Part shown: one piece after another, positions 53,858-62,739 of the stretch
Position numbering within the stretch: position 1 is the first letter of the stretch
Layout: every line of letters starts with the position of its first letter
Assembly: GCA_017405785.1 (NCBI GenBank)
Contig: JAFQZR010000006.1
Coordinates: forward strand, 1-64,000
From: Erysipelotrichaceae bacterium
GTDB taxonomy: Bacteria > Bacillota_I > Bacilli_A > Erysipelotrichales > Erysipelotrichaceae
Length of the DNA stretch: 64,000 bases
Direction: 5' to 3'
Translations under genes and position numbers: made by a program
Notes under the pieces: generated by a model
Told to the model about the DNA's origin: nothing
Database searches by the model: none
The model's input: the letters and a program-made list of their open reading frames with translations, nothing else

Positions 53858-56374
53858 CTATTTCTTCTCGTTTTTCTTCTTCAGCATATCAACAAACTGC
53901 AGTGCTTCAATCGGAGTCATGTTATCCGGCTGAACCTGTTTCAGCAGTTCTTCTATTTCCTTCAGATGCTTAGGCACCGTTTCAACCATGACCATCTGTG
54001 TCTGGTCATTGCGGTGCCGGCGGCTGTCTTCAAATACTCTTAACAGTTCCCTGGCTCTTTCGATTACCGGATCCGGCAGTTTTGCCAGAGAGGCAACGTG
54101 TATTCCGTATGACTTGTTGGCTTTTCCGTTTTTAACCTTATACAGGAATGTTATCTTATCGTCTTCTTCATACACATCAACGTGCTTGTTCTTAACGCCG
54201 TTCATGCTGTTTTCCAGACTTGTCAGTTCATGATAATGAGTTGAGAACATCGTCTTGGCACCGATTGTGGCTTCAATGAATTCCAGCATCGCCTGAGCCA
54301 GTGCCATTCCGTCATAGGTAGATGTTCCTCTGCCGATTTCATCGAATATGATCAGGGAGTCTCTGGTCGCGTTCTTTAACGCATTATTGGCTTCCGTCAT
54401 TTCCACCATGAAGGTTGACTGACCGGCCAGAATGTCATCGGTTGACCCTATTCTGGTATATATAGCATCAAATATCGGTAAAGACGCCTTCTTCGCCGGT
54501 ACATAACAGCCCATCTGAGCCATAATGACCAGTAAGGCACACTGCCTCATGTAGGTGCTCTTACCGCCCATGTTAGGTCCGGTAATGATCTGGATCGGAT
54601 ATCTGTCATCCATGTTGATGTCATTAGGCACATACTGTGTCGTTCCGACCTTTTCCAGTATCGGATGTCTGCCGTCCTTGATGTCCAGTATTCTGTCATC
54701 GTTGAATGACGGTCTGACATAGCCGTTATTACTGCTGATCTCGCTTAAGGCGTAATTGGCATCAATTACCGCCAAGGCCAAAGCCAGCTTCTGTAAAGCA
54801 GCCAGGTACTTTCTGATGTCATCGATCAGTTCATCAAACAGCTCGCTTTCCAGTCTTATGGCTCTTTCTTCGGCGTGAAGAATGATATCTTCCTTTTCCT
54901 TGAGCTGTTCAGTAATATATCTTTCACCGGTAGTCAGAGTCTGCTTGCGCTGATAACCCCATTCTTCCTTTACCTGAGATACCATTCCCTTGGATACCTC
55001 AATGTAATAGCCGAAGACCTTGTTATAGCCAACCTTGAGAGTCTTGATTCCGGTTCTTTCTCTTTCACTCTGTTCCAGATTCACGATCCAGCGCTGTCCG
55101 TCTTTCCGGGCATTACGCAGTTCGTCAAGCTGAGCGTTATATCCGTCGCGGAAAATGCCTCCCATGTGAGTAGAAACCGGAGGTTCTTCGACAATGCAGT
55201 TCTGCAGTTTTTCTCTTAAACCGTCACAGATGTCTATTGAATCATATTCCGGATATACTTTTGTCTTTCTGACAAACTCCATGATCTGCGGAACAGCATC
55301 AAGAGTCTTCTGCAGTCTTAAAATGTCTCTTCCGTTGGCGTTGCCGTAGGATATGCGGGCAATCAGCCTTTCCAGGTCATATAATTCGCTGAGTTTTTCC
55401 TTCAGATCTTCTCTTTCAAGGTAGTGTTTCTTCAGATAAGTGATCATGTCCAGTCTCTGATTGATTCTGTTCACGTCTCTTAACGGTTTCTGTACCCATT
55501 TCTTCAGCATTCTGGAGCCGGCAGCACTGCGACACTTATCCAGAAAGCTCCATAAAGTTATGGCCTTACTGTTAGTGCGGCTGGCATCAGTCAGTTCCAG
55601 ATTCTGCATGGTGGAGTAATCCATCCGCAGATAACTCAGATTATCTTCCAGTTCAAATCTATCGATGTACTGCATGCTTCTCTTCTGGGTTGCTTCCAGA
55701 TAATTAAGCAGTCTTCCGATGGCCTTTAATAAATGAACATCCTCGATGTGTTCATATAAAGGCTTATAATCAGGCAGTAACCGGCTGTCATCACATACCG
55801 ATACCGTTACAATGTTCTTCAGGCTTAAAGCCTTAAATTCACTTCCGACTACCACTTCTCTGATGTCGTTGGCCAGAATGGTCTGTTTCAGAAGGTTAAT
55901 GTCATGGCTGATATTGATAAGTCTGGTTTCACCCGTGGTTATCTCCGCAACTGCCATAGCATAGCCGTAATCGTAATCACAGATGCTTGCCAGATAGTTA
56001 TTGGCTTTTTCATCCATTATTTCATCAATGGCCGTTCCCGGCGTTACCACTCTTATGACATCTCTTTTGACAATGATGCCTTCCTTGTTAGCCGGATCTT
56101 CCAGCTGTTCAACTATTGCCACCTTATAACCCTTGGCAATCAGCCTCTGAATATAGCTCTTAACAGCATGATGAGGAACCCCGCACATCGGAACACGTTC
56201 CTCCTGCCCGGCGTTGCGTCCGGTCAGAACCAGATCAAGTTCATGTGATGCTGTTTTGGCATCATCGAAAAACATCTCATAAAAGTCCCCCAGACGATAA
56301 AAGACAAGCGTATCAGGATACGCTTTCTTTATTTCCAAATAATGTGTCATCATAGGGGTATATTGAGCTGCCAT
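53858..56374 (-). CDS. mutS: DNA mismatch repair protein MutS
   Basis: 838 residues. FYEMF (31-35) is the mismatch-reading Phe-x-Glu; ATPase motifs are GPNMGGKST (near 601), IIFDEIGRGTST (near 678) and STHYHELT. MutS dimers find mispairs and recruit MutL. Slightly shorter than the usual 850-880 but complete in motifs. mutL is not next to it here. The gene lies one base from the PTS-like gene and in the same run as the polysaccharide genes, probably without functional link. Confidence 0.96.
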   Translation of the reverse strand: MAAQYTPMMTHYLEIKKAYPDTLVFYRLGDFYEMFFDDAKTASHELDLVLTGRNAGQEERVPMCGVPHHAVKSYIQRLIAKGYKVAIVEQLEDPANKEGIIVKRDVIRVVTPGTAIDEIMDEKANNYLASICDYDYGYAMAVAEITTGETRLINISHDINLLKQTILANDIREVVVGSEFKALSLKNIVTVSVCDDSRLLPDYKPLYEHIEDVHLLKAIGRLLNYLEATQKRSMQYIDRFELEDNLSYLRMDYSTMQNLELTDASRTNSKAITLWSFLDKCRSAAGSRMLKKWVQKPLRDVNRINQRLDMITYLKKHYLEREDLKEKLSELYDLERLIARISYGNANGRDILRLQKTLDAVPQIMEFVRKTKVYPEYDSIDICDGLREKLQNCIVEEPPVSTHMGGIFRDGYNAQLDELRNARKDGQRWIVNLEQSERERTGIKTLKVGYNKVFGYYIEVSKGMVSQVKEEWGYQRKQTLTTGERYITEQLKEKEDIILHAEERAIRLESELFDELIDDIRKYLAALQKLALALAVIDANYALSEISSNNGYVRPSFNDDRILDIKDGRHPILEKVGTTQYVPNDINMDDRYPIQIITGPNMGGKSTYMRQCALLVIMAQMGCYVPAKKASLPIFDAIYTRIGSTDDILAGQSTFMVEMTEANNALKNATRDSLIIFDEIGRGTSTYDGMALAQAMLEFIEATIGAKTMFSTHYHELTSLENSMNGVKNKHVDVYEEDDKITFLYKVKNGKANKSYGIHVASLAKLPDPVIERARELLRVFEDSRRHRNDQTQMVMVETVPKHLKEIEELLKQVQPDNMTPIEALQFVDMLKKKNEKK

Positions 56375-56375
56375 T

Positions 56376-57899
56376 TTATTTAGTCTCTATGTATTTACGG
56401 ATACCGTTAAATTCCTTGATTTCCTTTCGCAGTTTTCTGGCCAGTTTCACACTGCCCGGACCAAAGTAAATGCGATGGTAGAAGAATGATTCAGTTACTT
56501 TATAAGCACCCAGATCAAGCAGCGGCTTCGCCTTGATCCTGGTGGTATCGTTGACCGCTACAGACATGCTGACAGGTGAACCGTCGGCTATTCTAAGGTT
56601 AGTTATGCCTCCCAGGGCTCTGATCAGTTCCTTGACATTCAAATTTCCGTTGACTTTATCCAGGAAATCCTGAGCCAGGACACCGTAATACAGCCAGACG
56701 AAGATGAAGTATACTACAAAATAGCCACCGCCTATCATCAGAACACGCTTAAGGCTCTGATCGCCGAGCAGGCCTGCCATCTTGACAAACTCAACGATGG
56801 TTCCCGGTATCGCAAAGGCCAGGGCATCGCTGTAGAAATAGCCCAGATAGATTTCCAGTATCGAGAACAGCATGTACAGTGAACTCGATAACAGAATATG
56901 AATGAATAGCAACAGCGGTGATATGAACAATAGCAGTATCTGCAAAGGTACCAGGCTGCTGGAAGTCATGGATATCGCAATCGCGATGATGGATAAACCC
57001 AGCAGTCTTCTTCTTTCAATCTTGCTGGAATACTGACAGTATATACCGATGATCAGCGCCGGACAGATAAACATGTTGATGATGTAATAAGGGGTAATGT
57101 ATTTTCCCACACCAACTTCGACCATGCCCTTGGTCATCTGAGCAGTCCAGACTGCTACGTCTCCGACATACAGTGTGCCCGTATTATCAAGCCAGTTACC
57201 GCCGTATCCGCCGATCCAGAATCCGTTATGCAGAATGTCTTCCAGGCCAAACAGTTCCAGTATTCTTTCTGTCAGTCCATAGACATACAGCGCTGCCGGG
57301 TTAGCTGAGTTCCGGGAGATGAAATTCATTATGGTTTTCAGCAGGTTGACCGCATATGGGAAAACCAGGGAAATAACTACTCCAACCGCAATGGTAACCA
57401 GGCTGCAGATAATCAGAAACCAGCTGTCGTTGTCAATAAAGGTCAGAATTCCGTAGTTGAATCTCTGACGGGAAAGCTTATATGTCAGAATGACGATGAA
57501 TATGATCACCAGACTGGCGAAAAGACCCATGTTAATTGGCCGTCTGTTATTGCCCTGTATGCCGTTTAAAAGACCCGTTCCCAGTGATGTGTAGTAACAG
57601 CTGTCAAAATCCTGTCTGGCCAGAAACATCGTGACCAGATGTAACAGAACATAGCTTGTAACTGCACCGAGTACCGGGACAGAGTCTTCGTGCCTTTTAC
57701 CGATGATGTTTATGATGACAAAAATAGGGAAAAGAGTCTTGATCAGGCCGCCTGCATACTTAAAAGCCACTAATATCGTCGCAACGATTTCATTAGTGGA
57801 CGAGAAGATATTAGGTATTGCCAGCAGAATCATGGCAATCAGATACATTACTAACGGCCCTTTAATGCTTTCGTAATTTGAATACCATATTTTCTTCAT
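56376..57899 (-). CDS. PTS EIIC-like permease with degenerate EIIB domain
   Basis: 507 residues. About ten membrane helices form an EIIC of the glucose family (FIDNDSW, then GLTERILELFGLEDILHNGFW, typical of the EIIC loop). From about 425 an EIIB-like domain follows: VKELIRALGG, then ADGSPVSMSV where EIIB has DACITRLRV, then GAYKVTES and IYFGPGS. Ser441 stands in place of the phospho-cysteine and the TRLR motif is gone, so the domain cannot carry phosphate in the usual way. It may be a non-PTS transporter or a sensor. AAAGGAA precedes the ATG. Confidence 0.75.
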   Translation of the reverse strand: MKKIWYSNYESIKGPLVMYLIAMILLAIPNIFSSTNEIVATILVAFKYAGGLIKTLFPIFVIINIIGKRHEDSVPVLGAVTSYVLLHLVTMFLARQDFDSCYYTSLGTGLLNGIQGNNRRPINMGLFASLVIIFIVILTYKLSRQRFNYGILTFIDNDSWFLIICSLVTIAVGVVISLVFPYAVNLLKTIMNFISRNSANPAALYVYGLTERILELFGLEDILHNGFWIGGYGGNWLDNTGTLYVGDVAVWTAQMTKGMVEVGVGKYITPYYIINMFICPALIIGIYCQYSSKIERRRLLGLSIIAIAISMTSSSLVPLQILLLFISPLLLFIHILLSSSLYMLFSILEIYLGYFYSDALAFAIPGTIVEFVKMAGLLGDQSLKRVLMIGGGYFVVYFIFVWLYYGVLAQDFLDKVNGNLNVKELIRALGGITNLRIADGSPVSMSVAVNDTTRIKAKPLLDLGAYKVTESFFYHRIYFGPGSVKLARKLRKEIKEFNGIRKYIETK

Positions 57900-57911
57900 G
57901 CAGTTTCCTTT

Positions 57912-58694
57912 CTAAAACAGATGAGAGAGACTCTTGATAAATTCGACAGGTTTATAATGGGCAACGCCGAAAGTTACATCAGATAAAGATATTACTACCG
58001 ACTCTGCTCCTTTAAGATTAATCGCATAACGGTCAAAACACAAGAGCGATGTTTCAACATACTCGCTGTTAAGTACTATCCTGTTGTCTTCGCTCAGAAT
58101 AAGCGGTGCTCCCAGTGAACGGTAATGAGCATGGTGAATGCCTGATACTTCCACCAGCTGTAACAGTTCCAGCCCCTTGTCTATAACGGCGCCTTTCAGT
58201 GCTCTGTTATAGGCTGTTGAGCCCGCCTGAGAACAGACACAAAGACCGGAACCTCTGAAGGTTTCCAGTTTAACGTCATTGATGAAGACATCAATGGTCT
58301 GGGTCTTGAGCATATTTTCGACTCTGATCTCGTTGATGCCCAGATAACGCTTGCGACCCTGTTCACTGATCACATCGGCCTGCAGGAGTTTTCTTCTTTC
58401 AATTACAGGCTCTTTATTTAATATGTCATCTATGTAATCAGGTAGCTGATCGATGGTATAGTCAATGAAAAATCCCAGTGTTCCGGTATTAATGCCGGCA
58501 AAAACAACTGTATCCAGCTTATTGATGTATTTGTGAACAGCTGTCAGGAACGCTCCGTCACCACCAACAACACAGACAATGTCCGGATCTTTTTCCGAAT
58601 AACTCATTGCCCCGTTGAACAATTTTCTCTGTATATCCTTGGCTATCAGTAAGGACTCTTTATCGTCCTTTGCCACAATCGAAAACTTTTTCAT
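57912..58694 (-). CDS. nadK: NAD kinase
   Basis: 260 residues from ATG 58694; the GTG at 58703 abuts AGGAT. VVGGDGAFLTAVH (the GGDG loop), GINTGTLGFFIDY, the LGINEIRVE strand and SGSTAYNRA-type loop (here AGSTAYNRALKG) identify NadK. It phosphorylates NAD to NADP. Likely an essential housekeeping gene that starts the leftward transcript. It is divergent from the CYTH gene across about 50 bases. Confidence 0.93.
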   Translation of the reverse strand: MKKFSIVAKDDKESLLIAKDIQRKLFNGAMSYSEKDPDIVCVVGGDGAFLTAVHKYINKLDTVVFAGINTGTLGFFIDYTIDQLPDYIDDILNKEPVIERRKLLQADVISEQGRKRYLGINEIRVENMLKTQTIDVFINDVKLETFRGSGLCVCSQAGSTAYNRALKGAVIDKGLELLQLVEVSGIHHAHYRSLGAPLILSEDNRIVLNSEYVETSLLCFDRYAINLKGAESVVISLSDVTFGVAHYKPVEFIKSLSHLF

Positions 58695-58717
58695 TCTGTT
58701 CACATCCTGTATTAATT

Positions 58718-58747
58718 ATTGTACCATAACTGTGTGAGGTTTAACAC
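58718..58747. promoter_or_regulatory. Divergent promoter region nadK/CYTH
   Basis: A short gap holds TACAAT on the - strand (58723-58718), a possible -10 for nadK, with a poor -35. GAGG at 58736-58739 serves as ribosome site for the + gene. The two promoters must overlap. Confidence 0.3.
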
Positions 58748-59287
58748 ATGAAACACGAGGTAGAAACAGAACTGAAAATGCTGCTTAAAGCTGATGAAGT
58801 ACAGAAACTGCTGGCCGGCAGTTTTAAGGAAATTCCCTTTATCCATCAGATGAATACCTATTACCGCAGCAAAAATGCTACTCATTACGCTTTCAGAATA
58901 AGACAGAGAAACGGCGAATCTTTATTTACATTAAAGGAACACCGTGAAGACGAACTGGTTGAGCACGAAAAAATCATTACCTGTCCTCTTGAACGGGATA
59001 AGGAGCTGCTGCAGTTATTGTCTTCTTTTAATGAGTATCCGCCTTTTGAAGTTTTAGGACAGTTAAACACATTGAGAGCGGATCTGGATACCGGATATGC
59101 CGTCATAAGCCTTGACCTTAACTTCTATAACGGTAAAAAGGATTATGAAATCGAGTATGAGGTCAGAAAACCTCATGATCACGAAGCAGTATTCAAACAG
59201 TTCCTGAAGGAACACGGTATTGAATTCAGACCTAATCACAAATCAAAGTACAGAAGATTCCTTAAATCCCTAAAGGAGGAACGTTAA
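58748..59287 (+). CDS. CYTH domain protein (triphosphate tunnel enzyme, YjbK-like)
   Basis: 179 residues. The E-x-E-x-K signature is ETELK at residues 6-10; FRIRQRNGESLFTLKEH and YEIEYEVR supply the paired charged strands of the tunnel, and RPNHKSKYRRFL ends it. CYTH enzymes hydrolyse triphosphates such as inorganic triphosphate or ThTP with a metal. First of a three-gene + strand operon with an MBL-fold and a Nudix enzyme. Confidence 0.88.
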   Translation: MKHEVETELKMLLKADEVQKLLAGSFKEIPFIHQMNTYYRSKNATHYAFRIRQRNGESLFTLKEHREDELVEHEKIITCPLERDKELLQLLSSFNEYPPFEVLGQLNTLRADLDTGYAVISLDLNFYNGKKDYEIEYEVRKPHDHEAVFKQFLKEHGIEFRPNHKSKYRRFLKSLKEER

Positions 59288-60004
59288 ATGGTACATAAGT
59301 ATTCGGACAGAATATATTACAGCGACTTTGATGAAGTATCTGACAGACCGGTTCTGGGTTATGTTGCCGGAAACAGATACGGTATTCTTATTGATGCAGG
59401 CAGTTCACCTCGTCATATCAATGCCTTCTTACAGGAAATATACGGTTTTGGTCTGAGAAAGCCTGATTTTGTAATACTCACTCACAGCCATTGGGATCAT
59501 ACTTACGGATTATGTGCTCTTGACATCCCTGCCATATGTAATTCGCTGACATATGAACTTTTGAAAAAGGACAGTGAGAAAATCTGGGATCGTGAACACT
59601 TCGAAAAATACAAGAAAAGCGGCTCAATTGAACCTTTCATATATGAACACATGGAAATAGAGTATCCTGACATCAGTGAAGTAAGTATCAGACTCCCTGA
59701 CATGATCTATACCGGTTCTTTCACCGTTGATCTGGGAGATCTGACGGTTGAAGCATATCAGGTCGCTAACGCCCATTCAAAAGATGGCAGTGTCATTCTT
59801 GTTAAAGAAGAAAAAGTTCTCTTTGTGGGAGACTCTTTCTATACCGAACTTGTCGGTGATGACTGGGTAGATCATCCTGATCTTGTCAGAGAATATCATA
59901 AAGCACTGGAAAAGCTTGATTTTGACCGTGTATTCCCTGCTCATAGTGAAAACATCAGCAAAGAAGAGATGTTCGCTGAACTGACGGAAAGAGGAAACGC
60001 ATGA
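59288..60004 (+). CDS. MBL-fold metallo-hydrolase
   Basis: 238 residues. The metal-binding THSHWDHTYGL (H-x-H-x-D-H) near 69 is complete; later ligands are NAHSKDG near 163, FVGDSFY near 179, and PAHSE near 220. Substrate unknown. AAGGAGG lies within the end of the CYTH gene. It overlaps the Nudix gene by four bases, so all three are coupled. Confidence 0.88.
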   Translation: MVHKYSDRIYYSDFDEVSDRPVLGYVAGNRYGILIDAGSSPRHINAFLQEIYGFGLRKPDFVILTHSHWDHTYGLCALDIPAICNSLTYELLKKDSEKIWDREHFEKYKKSGSIEPFIYEHMEIEYPDISEVSIRLPDMIYTGSFTVDLGDLTVEAYQVANAHSKDGSVILVKEEKVLFVGDSFYTELVGDDWVDHPDLVREYHKALEKLDFDRVFPAHSENISKEEMFAELTERGNA

Positions 60005-60531
60005 CGGAGTATCTTGATGCCGTTGATGAAAACGATGTTCCAACCGGTCTGAGCAAGGAAAAACGGCGGATACACCGTGATGGAGACTATCACCGCACAG
60101 CCCATGTATGGCTGATCAACGATAAAAACGAGCTTCTGTTACAGCTTCGCAGTCCTCAGAAGAGTTCTTACCCGAATTACTGGGACATTTCTGCAGCCGG
60201 TCATATCAGAACCGGGGAAACCGTCATTGAAGGAGCTTTGCGTGAACTCAAAGAAGAATTGAGTGTTGACGCTACGGCAGAACAGCTTCATTTTATCTGT
60301 AAACTCAGGTTTGACAGTCCGTACAATAACGAATTCGGTTATGTTTACCTGCTGAAAAGCACTCTTAAGGAAGACGAATTCATTTTCCGGGATCACGAAG
60401 TGACTGAAGTGCGTTATGTTCATTATGAAAAACTTGAGGAAATGGTCAGAAACAAGGCTGACAGACTCATCATTCATAATGACGAAGAAGAAATACTGTT
60501 TGATTATATAAGACAGTACATTGATTATTAG
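60001..60531 (+). CDS. Nudix hydrolase, isopentenyl-diphosphate-isomerase-like subgroup
   Basis: 176 residues. The Nudix box begins at GHIRTGE and runs to RELKEEL, fitting G-x5-E-x7-R-E-x2-E-E, except that the Gly after the last Glu pair is Ser. EYLDAVDENDVPTG at the start and HRTAHVWLIN are typical of the YfcD/IDI-like subgroup, which hydrolyses nucleoside diphosphate-X compounds. Ends before a strong terminator. Confidence 0.88.
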   Translation: MTEYLDAVDENDVPTGLSKEKRRIHRDGDYHRTAHVWLINDKNELLLQLRSPQKSSYPNYWDISAAGHIRTGETVIEGALRELKEELSVDATAEQLHFICKLRFDSPYNNEFGYVYLLKSTLKEDEFIFRDHEVTEVRYVHYEKLEEMVRNKADRLIIHNDEEEILFDYIRQYIDY

Positions 60532-60561
60532 TAAGGCAGCTTATTAACCCTTTTAAAGCAT

Positions 60562-60597
60562 AAAAACGGCTAATCCATTAAAGATCAGCCGTTTTTT
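60562..60597. terminator. Bidirectional terminator
   Basis: A 10-base stem (60562-60571 with 60587-60596), A-rich at its left and T-rich at its right end, serves both the + strand Nudix gene (ends 60531) and the - strand dipeptidase gene (ends 60599). Confidence 0.85.
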
Positions 60598-60598
60598 C

Positions 60599-61555
60599 TT
60601 ATTCCTGATTAGCTTTCAGCACTCTTAGGAAGTTTTTATAGAAGATCTTGTCGATATCTTCTTCACTGAATCCTTCCGCAACCAAAGCCTCATATAAATC
60701 GTTGGTCTTGGTACAGTCTGACATGCCGTTTGGTGTCGTAATACCATCGAAGTCACTGCCTAAAGCTACTGTATCAATTCCACCAACCTTAACAATGTGC
60801 TTAATGTGACGGATTATGTCTGGTATCTGGTTCTGTTCGGTATCCTCAGAAATGAAGTCTGGACAGTAATTGATTCCCATGACACCACCGTTTTCCCGAA
60901 GTTTGACGATCATGTCATCACTCAGATTTCTCGGTACGTTATGAACTGCTCTGGCATTGCTGTGAGAAGCGACAATTGGCTTTGTTGCATATTTGAATAC
61001 ATCATAAATGCCGGCATCGTTCAGGTGAGCGACGTCTACGATCATACCCAGTTCCCACATCTTCTTAATGACTTCTATTCCCTTGTCGGTCAGACCTCTT
61101 TCTGTATCAATCTTTCCTTCATATACGTAGTTAGGATATGCTAACTGGTTTGCAAAGTTCCATGTTAATGTCATCATACGGACTCCGCGATTATAGAAAT
61201 GTTCAAGCTTTTCAATTGAGCCTTCTATTGCTTCGCCTTCTTCGATAGTCAGAAGGGCGCTCATGATGCCTTTTTCTCTGTTTTCAAGAATTTCTTCTAC
61301 GGTTGTAACCTGTCTGATCACATCACCGTTTTCTTTCATCGACTTATCAAAGAAATCAATGTATTCATTACACTTTTCGAAAGGGTTTGGAGTTCCTTCA
61401 AGGTAGATGAACATCGCAAAACACTGCATCAGATAGTTACCTTCTTTCATTTTCTGCAGGTTTATGTGTCCGTCATAGTCTCTTAAGTTCCGGCCAAAGC
61501 GGCAGACACGTGTTAATGTGTCACAATGCATGTCAATTACGCTAAATTTCTTCAT
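60599..61555 (-). CDS. Membrane dipeptidase family (peptidase M19)
   Basis: 318 residues. Zinc ligands: IDMHCDTLT (His, Asp) at the start, TIEEGEAI (bridging Glu), VDVAHLND and VASHSNARAV (His), and LGSDFDG (Asp). M19 enzymes split dipeptides, often with a D-residue, and can process cell-wall peptides. No signal peptide is seen, so it acts in the cytoplasm. GAGG lies before the ATG; TATAAT about 25 bases upstream may be its -10. Confidence 0.92.
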   Translation of the reverse strand: MKKFSVIDMHCDTLTRVCRFGRNLRDYDGHINLQKMKEGNYLMQCFAMFIYLEGTPNPFEKCNEYIDFFDKSMKENGDVIRQVTTVEEILENREKGIMSALLTIEEGEAIEGSIEKLEHFYNRGVRMMTLTWNFANQLAYPNYVYEGKIDTERGLTDKGIEVIKKMWELGMIVDVAHLNDAGIYDVFKYATKPIVASHSNARAVHNVPRNLSDDMIVKLRENGGVMGINYCPDFISEDTEQNQIPDIIRHIKHIVKVGGIDTVALGSDFDGITTPNGMSDCTKTNDLYEALVAEGFSEEDIDKIFYKNFLRVLKANQE

Positions 61556-61621
61556 AATAATAACCTCATTTTTAACATTATACCTTTATAACTGTATAGG
61601 TATTAATCATATGCCCATCAA

Positions 61622-62314
61622 TTAATACAGCCGTACAAACAGATTTGCCAGTATCACCGTCAGGATACCCGATACGACGATGGACAGTGAGCTCATTGCA
61701 CCTTCGATTTCGCCGATTTCCATGGCCTTTGAGGTTCCGATGGCGTGTGACGCTGTTCCGATTGCTATACCTTTGGCTATCTTGTTGTGGATCTTGAACA
61801 GCTTCAGTACTGATTGACAAATTATATTGCCAAATACACCGGTGAGAATGATGACCGTCACAGTTATGGCTACATTTCCTCCCATTTCCCGGGAAATACT
61901 CATTCCTATGGCTGTTGTAATGGATTTTGGCATGAACGTAATGTACTCTTCACGTGAAAAGCCAAAGATCTTTGCCATGATAAGTATTGAGCCAAGAGAA
62001 GCAATAACTCCTGACAGGATTCCTGCCATTATTGCCCGGAAGTTTTTCTTCAGTTTATCAAGCTGAGTATATAAAGGCACGGCTAAACACACTGTTGCCG
62101 GAGTCAGGAAACCGCTTATATATTTTGCTCCCTGATTATATGTTTCATAATCAATGTTTAACAGCAACAATACAGCTATACATAATACTATCGCTATCAG
62201 AAGAGGGTTTACCAGACTGCTGTTGAATCTTTTCTTGATCCGCAGAGCCAGCATATAAGCAGCCAGCGTCAGAAACAATCCGAAAAACATGGAGGAACTT
62301 AATGTTTCATTCAT
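61622..62314 (-). CDS. lrgB: LrgB family antiholin-like protein
   Basis: 230 residues, six to seven membrane helices. FLTPATVCLAVPLYTQLDKLKKN, FMPKSITTAIGMSIS and GTASHAIGTSKAMEIGE are LrgB/CidB hallmarks. With LrgA it affects autolysis and, in some species, pyruvate uptake. The start overlaps the lrgA end by eight bases. No regulator gene (lytSR) is next to it within the window. Confidence 0.93.
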   Translation of the reverse strand: MNETLSSSMFFGLFLTLAAYMLALRIKKRFNSSLVNPLLIAIVLCIAVLLLLNIDYETYNQGAKYISGFLTPATVCLAVPLYTQLDKLKKNFRAIMAGILSGVIASLGSILIMAKIFGFSREEYITFMPKSITTAIGMSISREMGGNVAITVTVIILTGVFGNIICQSVLKLFKIHNKIAKGIAIGTASHAIGTSKAMEIGEIEGAMSSLSIVVSGILTVILANLFVRLY

Positions 62315-62666
62315 TTGTCTTTCCTCCTTTTTCTATTACCAGCTGAGTAATCAGTCCGCTTACGGCCATTACAATTACTGTTGATACCAGAGTAACTGTC
62401 AGATAGCTTAACCAGCTGTTTTTCAGCATATCCCAGGAACTGATCAGTCCCACAGCTGCCGGAATGAACATTACCGGCATTATTTCAATCAGAAAAGATG
62501 ATGTTTCTTTTATCTGGTCGACCTTGACTAATCCCGTATATAAAAGAATAAACATACCGACTATTCCGTAGATACTGGCCGGAACAGGTAAAGGAAGTAT
62601 TTCGTGCAGTATTTCTCCCATCAGCGAAACGGCCAGTATTATCATCATCTGTTTCAAATATTTCAC
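62307..62666 (-). CDS. lrgA: LrgA/CidA family holin-like protein
   Basis: 119 residues, four membrane helices. LMGEILHEILPLPVPASIYG and FLIEIMPVMFIPAAVGLI are the family core. GTG start at 62666 with GGAGGG about eight bases upstream. Translationally coupled with lrgB. Confidence 0.92.
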   Translation of the reverse strand: MKYLKQMMIILAVSLMGEILHEILPLPVPASIYGIVGMFILLYTGLVKVDQIKETSSFLIEIMPVMFIPAAVGLISSWDMLKNSWLSYLTVTLVSTVIVMAVSGLITQLVIEKGGKTNE

Positions 62667-62700
62667 GTCTATCCCTCCTGTTCTTTTGTTATATTAACTC

Positions 62701-62739
62701 TTATAAGAAAAGCGTACACTTACGCTCTTCTTATTATAA
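62701..62739 (-). terminator. Weak terminator-like hairpin after transporter
   Basis: Arms 62701-62716 and 62721-62739 pair imperfectly, with one bulge and one mismatch, and overlap the transporter stop codon. The sequence after it on the - strand is not T-rich, so it may only stabilise the 3' end or allow read-through into lrgAB. Confidence 0.4.

Noticed and set aside
53858-58694. mutS, PTS-like gene and nadK as parts of the polysaccharide system
   Set aside because: They share direction and short gaps, but their families have housekeeping or transport roles; co-transcription alone is not evidence of joint function.
61578-61820. 80-residue - strand frame overlapping lrgB
   Set aside because: It lies out of frame within lrgB, is low in hydrophobic residues and has no start site; a shadow of lrgB.
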